Below, piece by piece: positions 16,880 through 18,544 of a stretch of 18,544 bases of DNA. Origin of the DNA: Cyclostephanos tholiformis (taxonomy: Eukaryota; Bacillariophyta; Thalassiosirophyceae; Thalassiosirales; Thalassiosiraceae); the NCBI GenBank assembly GCA_036939975.1, contig JALLPB010000641.1:1-18544 (forward strand), in the 5' to 3' direction. The position numbers were made by a program, and so were the translations under genes. Every line of letters begins with the position of its first letter. Within the stretch, counting starts at the first letter, position 1. The notes beneath the pieces are model-generated. The model did no database searches. It worked only from the letters and a program-made list of their open reading frames with translations, and had not been told where the DNA came from.

Positions 16880-17160
16880 TAATAGAATAGATAAGCTTTA
16901 ATCATCGAACTGGTATTCTTTTGTCTCATGTTTAAGATAGGCACCCATGATATGAAATAAGCCAGTAGCAATACAAATTTATGGAAAATGTTGAAGCGAT
17001 GGCTATTTGATGCAATTGATTGGTGGAATACCTAGTCAAGCAGGGGCGTTGAGAGGCAAAAAAGAATAAAACATTGGCAAATGCTTTGGATTGGAATGAA
17101 GCTGAATTTGGAATGAGGTTGAGGGAATTGATAATGCTTCAGTCACAATACATCATCTTC

Positions 17161-17181
17161 AGTGTGAAACCATTTCACACT
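17161..17181. repeat. Perfect hairpin, 9-bp stem, 3-nt loop
   Basis: AGTGTGAAA-CCA-TTTCACACT is perfectly self-complementary. It lies 282 bp after the GlnRS stop and is not followed by a T-run, so it does not look like a bacterial-type terminator. Confidence 0.9.
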
Positions 17182-17817
17182 ACATCAGGTCAAGTAATGA
17201 AAGTATTATAAAAACAAGTTGGGACAATAAGGCTACGTAACCACTCTACATAATAACTACTACTTCAACAAAAAGTGCCATATTCCCTCAACTCCCATAT
17301 CTTCTTCCAAAAGCAAGGAGAGGCTAGAATTTCTTGAGATTAAGGACAGGCAATACAGGGTCCCCTGTAGACCCATTTTTTCCTTGCGGTGTCTGTGACG
17401 TATCCATTTCTTGTATCCAAATAAGTCATATGTTTCCTTTTCTTTTTACTCACAATTTGCATGCTATCTATTGTACCTAGCAGCCACAGATGCCAAATCT
17501 CATCAGAGTTGTAAACAACGTGCATTCCCACTGTCTTCACAGGGCCTGATTGGTGGCTACTCTTGTTATCTCTCAAACAACTGAGTGCTCATGTTCACTG
17601 AAAAAATCAACTTGAACTCAAGAAAGGGATTAAATAGAAATGAAGAGCGGGGTGCCTCATGACATTGTTGATAATGGCTATCATGAAGTACTTTTTGCTC
17701 ACTTTCTTACTTCGGCAGAGTCACACAGGAAAGACTCTCCATGCTGCAGGTATTGTGTTGTTAAAAAATTTAGCAGAGTGCAAATCAATTTTATCAAACT
17801 TTGGGACCAATTTTGAC

Positions 17818-17834
17818 AGTTTGACAGTCAAACT
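17818..17834. repeat. 17-bp palindrome
   Basis: AGTTTGAC-A-GTCAAACT is a perfect inverted repeat with a one-base centre. A second short hairpin, ACAAGAAT-TTCT-ATTCTTGT, follows near 17987-18006. Confidence 0.88.
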
Positions 17835-18464
17835 ATTGCTGGCATTATTGTTTAACTATTTCTATGAGAACCTGTTTGCTAGATGATTGTTGTTTTGTTG
17901 CTTGTTACCACCACCCTACCATCAATGTGTCACAATCCCATTTGATTAGAGTTTGGTCTTGCAAGGCCTCTAAGGGGGATAAGAGAACAAGAATTTCTAT
18001 TCTTGTCTTGTACCTCTGCAATACACAATATTTAAGAAATAGTTCCTCCAGTCTGGCAAGAAATCTCACTGCAAGACTTTTTGGCAGCGATATTTCACTC
18101 ATGAATCATGCAAGACCTGTGGTTGTGTGATACTCACCCTTATTGCTTACTTACTTTAGATATGTGACCTCGATATTATGTATAAGTTCTGATTGTAATA
18201 ATCAGGATTTTTAGATGATTATCATTTGACTATTTTCTTGTTTCAACTTGGTACTTTTTTCATCCTCTATGAGAAATTAGCTTTGAGTGCCTTAATGCTT
18301 GAACAGCAGCATGCTTACCTCTTCTTTCCATCAACAACAGAGCCAGGTGAATATATTGAAGCTTGGACATGTATGATTTGAGTTGTTGTTCATTCTAAAA
18401 AGGACCTTATCAACTTGCATCTGAAGAAACTTAGAAAACTCTGTCAGTGAATCTCAATGGTAGT

Positions 18465-18544
18465 AGCTTGACAGCTTAACAGCTTAACCGCTTAACAGCT
18501 TAACAGCTTAACAGCTTAACAGCTTAACAGCTTAACAGCTTAAC
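18465..18544. repeat. AGCTTAAC 8-bp tandem array, continuing past the window
   Basis: Ten consecutive 8-bp units fill 18465-18544. Eight are exactly AGCTTAAC; the first reads AGCTTGAC and the fourth CGCTTAAC. The array is cut by the window end, so its full length is unknown. Confidence 0.96.

Larger units (their letters stand above)
16880..18464. other. About 1.6 kb downstream of GlnRS without a recognisable gene
   Basis: AT-rich sequence with only short frames that lack recognisable motifs: a 78-aa minus frame at 17340-17576 (containing IWHLWLLGTIDSMQIV) and a hydrophobic 75-aa plus frame at 17659-17886. Three small perfect hairpins are listed separately or as findings. The region probably contains the GlnRS 3' UTR and intergenic or relic repeat DNA. 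Confidence 0.5.

Noticed and set aside
17340..17886. Two short frames downstream of GlnRS as possible genes
   Set aside because: Neither shows a recognisable motif, and their lengths are expected by chance in AT-rich DNA.
18465..18544. Telomere or CRISPR-like array
   Set aside because: The unit AGCTTAAC is not a known telomeric repeat, and there are no spacers between the direct repeats.

Overview
The window looks like nuclear DNA of a photosynthetic stramenopile, most likely a diatom. This is inferred from three things. The introns that can be read are short GT-AG introns of about 90-105 nt. Host-type genes (a eukaryotic cytosolic-type glutaminyl-tRNA synthetase, an SLC17/PHT4-like carrier, an Atg22-like carrier) lie close together. 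Between them are decayed Ty1/copia and PIF/Harbinger-type transposons of the kind known from diatoms. No species was identified.

Layout. Positions 1-3.66 kb are host sequence: a tRNA-Ala(AGC) on the minus strand, an SLC17/PHT4-like transporter on the plus strand that lacks its middle membrane segments, and, convergent to it, an Atg22-like transporter with a 92-nt intron. Positions 3.7-12.6 kb are a graveyard of mobile DNA. It starts with an orphan J-domain (DnaJ) reading frame that meets a decayed minus-strand frame tail to tail at 4.02 kb. That frame lies in a stretch with extreme strand asymmetry (A/C-rich plus strand). From about 6.78 to 9.69 kb there is a Ty1/copia relic: Gag core, Gag C-terminal domain, DSGAT protease, integrase zinc-binding region, then RNase H. 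The integrase core and most of the reverse transcriptase are deleted. From about 9.85 to 12.63 kb there is a PIF/Harbinger-like element with two divergent genes: a DDE transposase (plus) and a Myb/SANT-like accessory protein with an unfamiliar C-terminal region (minus). A shared intergenic region between them carries a cluster of TTGGCA motifs, including a perfect 19-bp palindrome. Both genes carry disabling changes.

Positions 12.6-14.8 kb are AT-rich and repeat-rich. They hold a small spliced gene for a Cys/His-rich putative zinc-binding protein, a partial copy of its zinc-site segment, a GTGTGCCG-type minisatellite, a 50-bp duplication joined by a single N (a probable assembly join), and a duplicated block of about 55 bp just upstream of the next gene. 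Positions 14.80-16.88 kb encode an intact glutaminyl-tRNA synthetase with a lysine-rich C-terminal tail. The last 1.6 kb has no convincing gene. It contains small perfect hairpins and ends inside an AGCTTAAC 8-bp tandem array that runs off the window.

The part most worth pursuing is the divergent Harbinger-like element: transposase, Myb-like partner with unfamiliar C-terminal region, and a motif array between them that looks like a binding platform.
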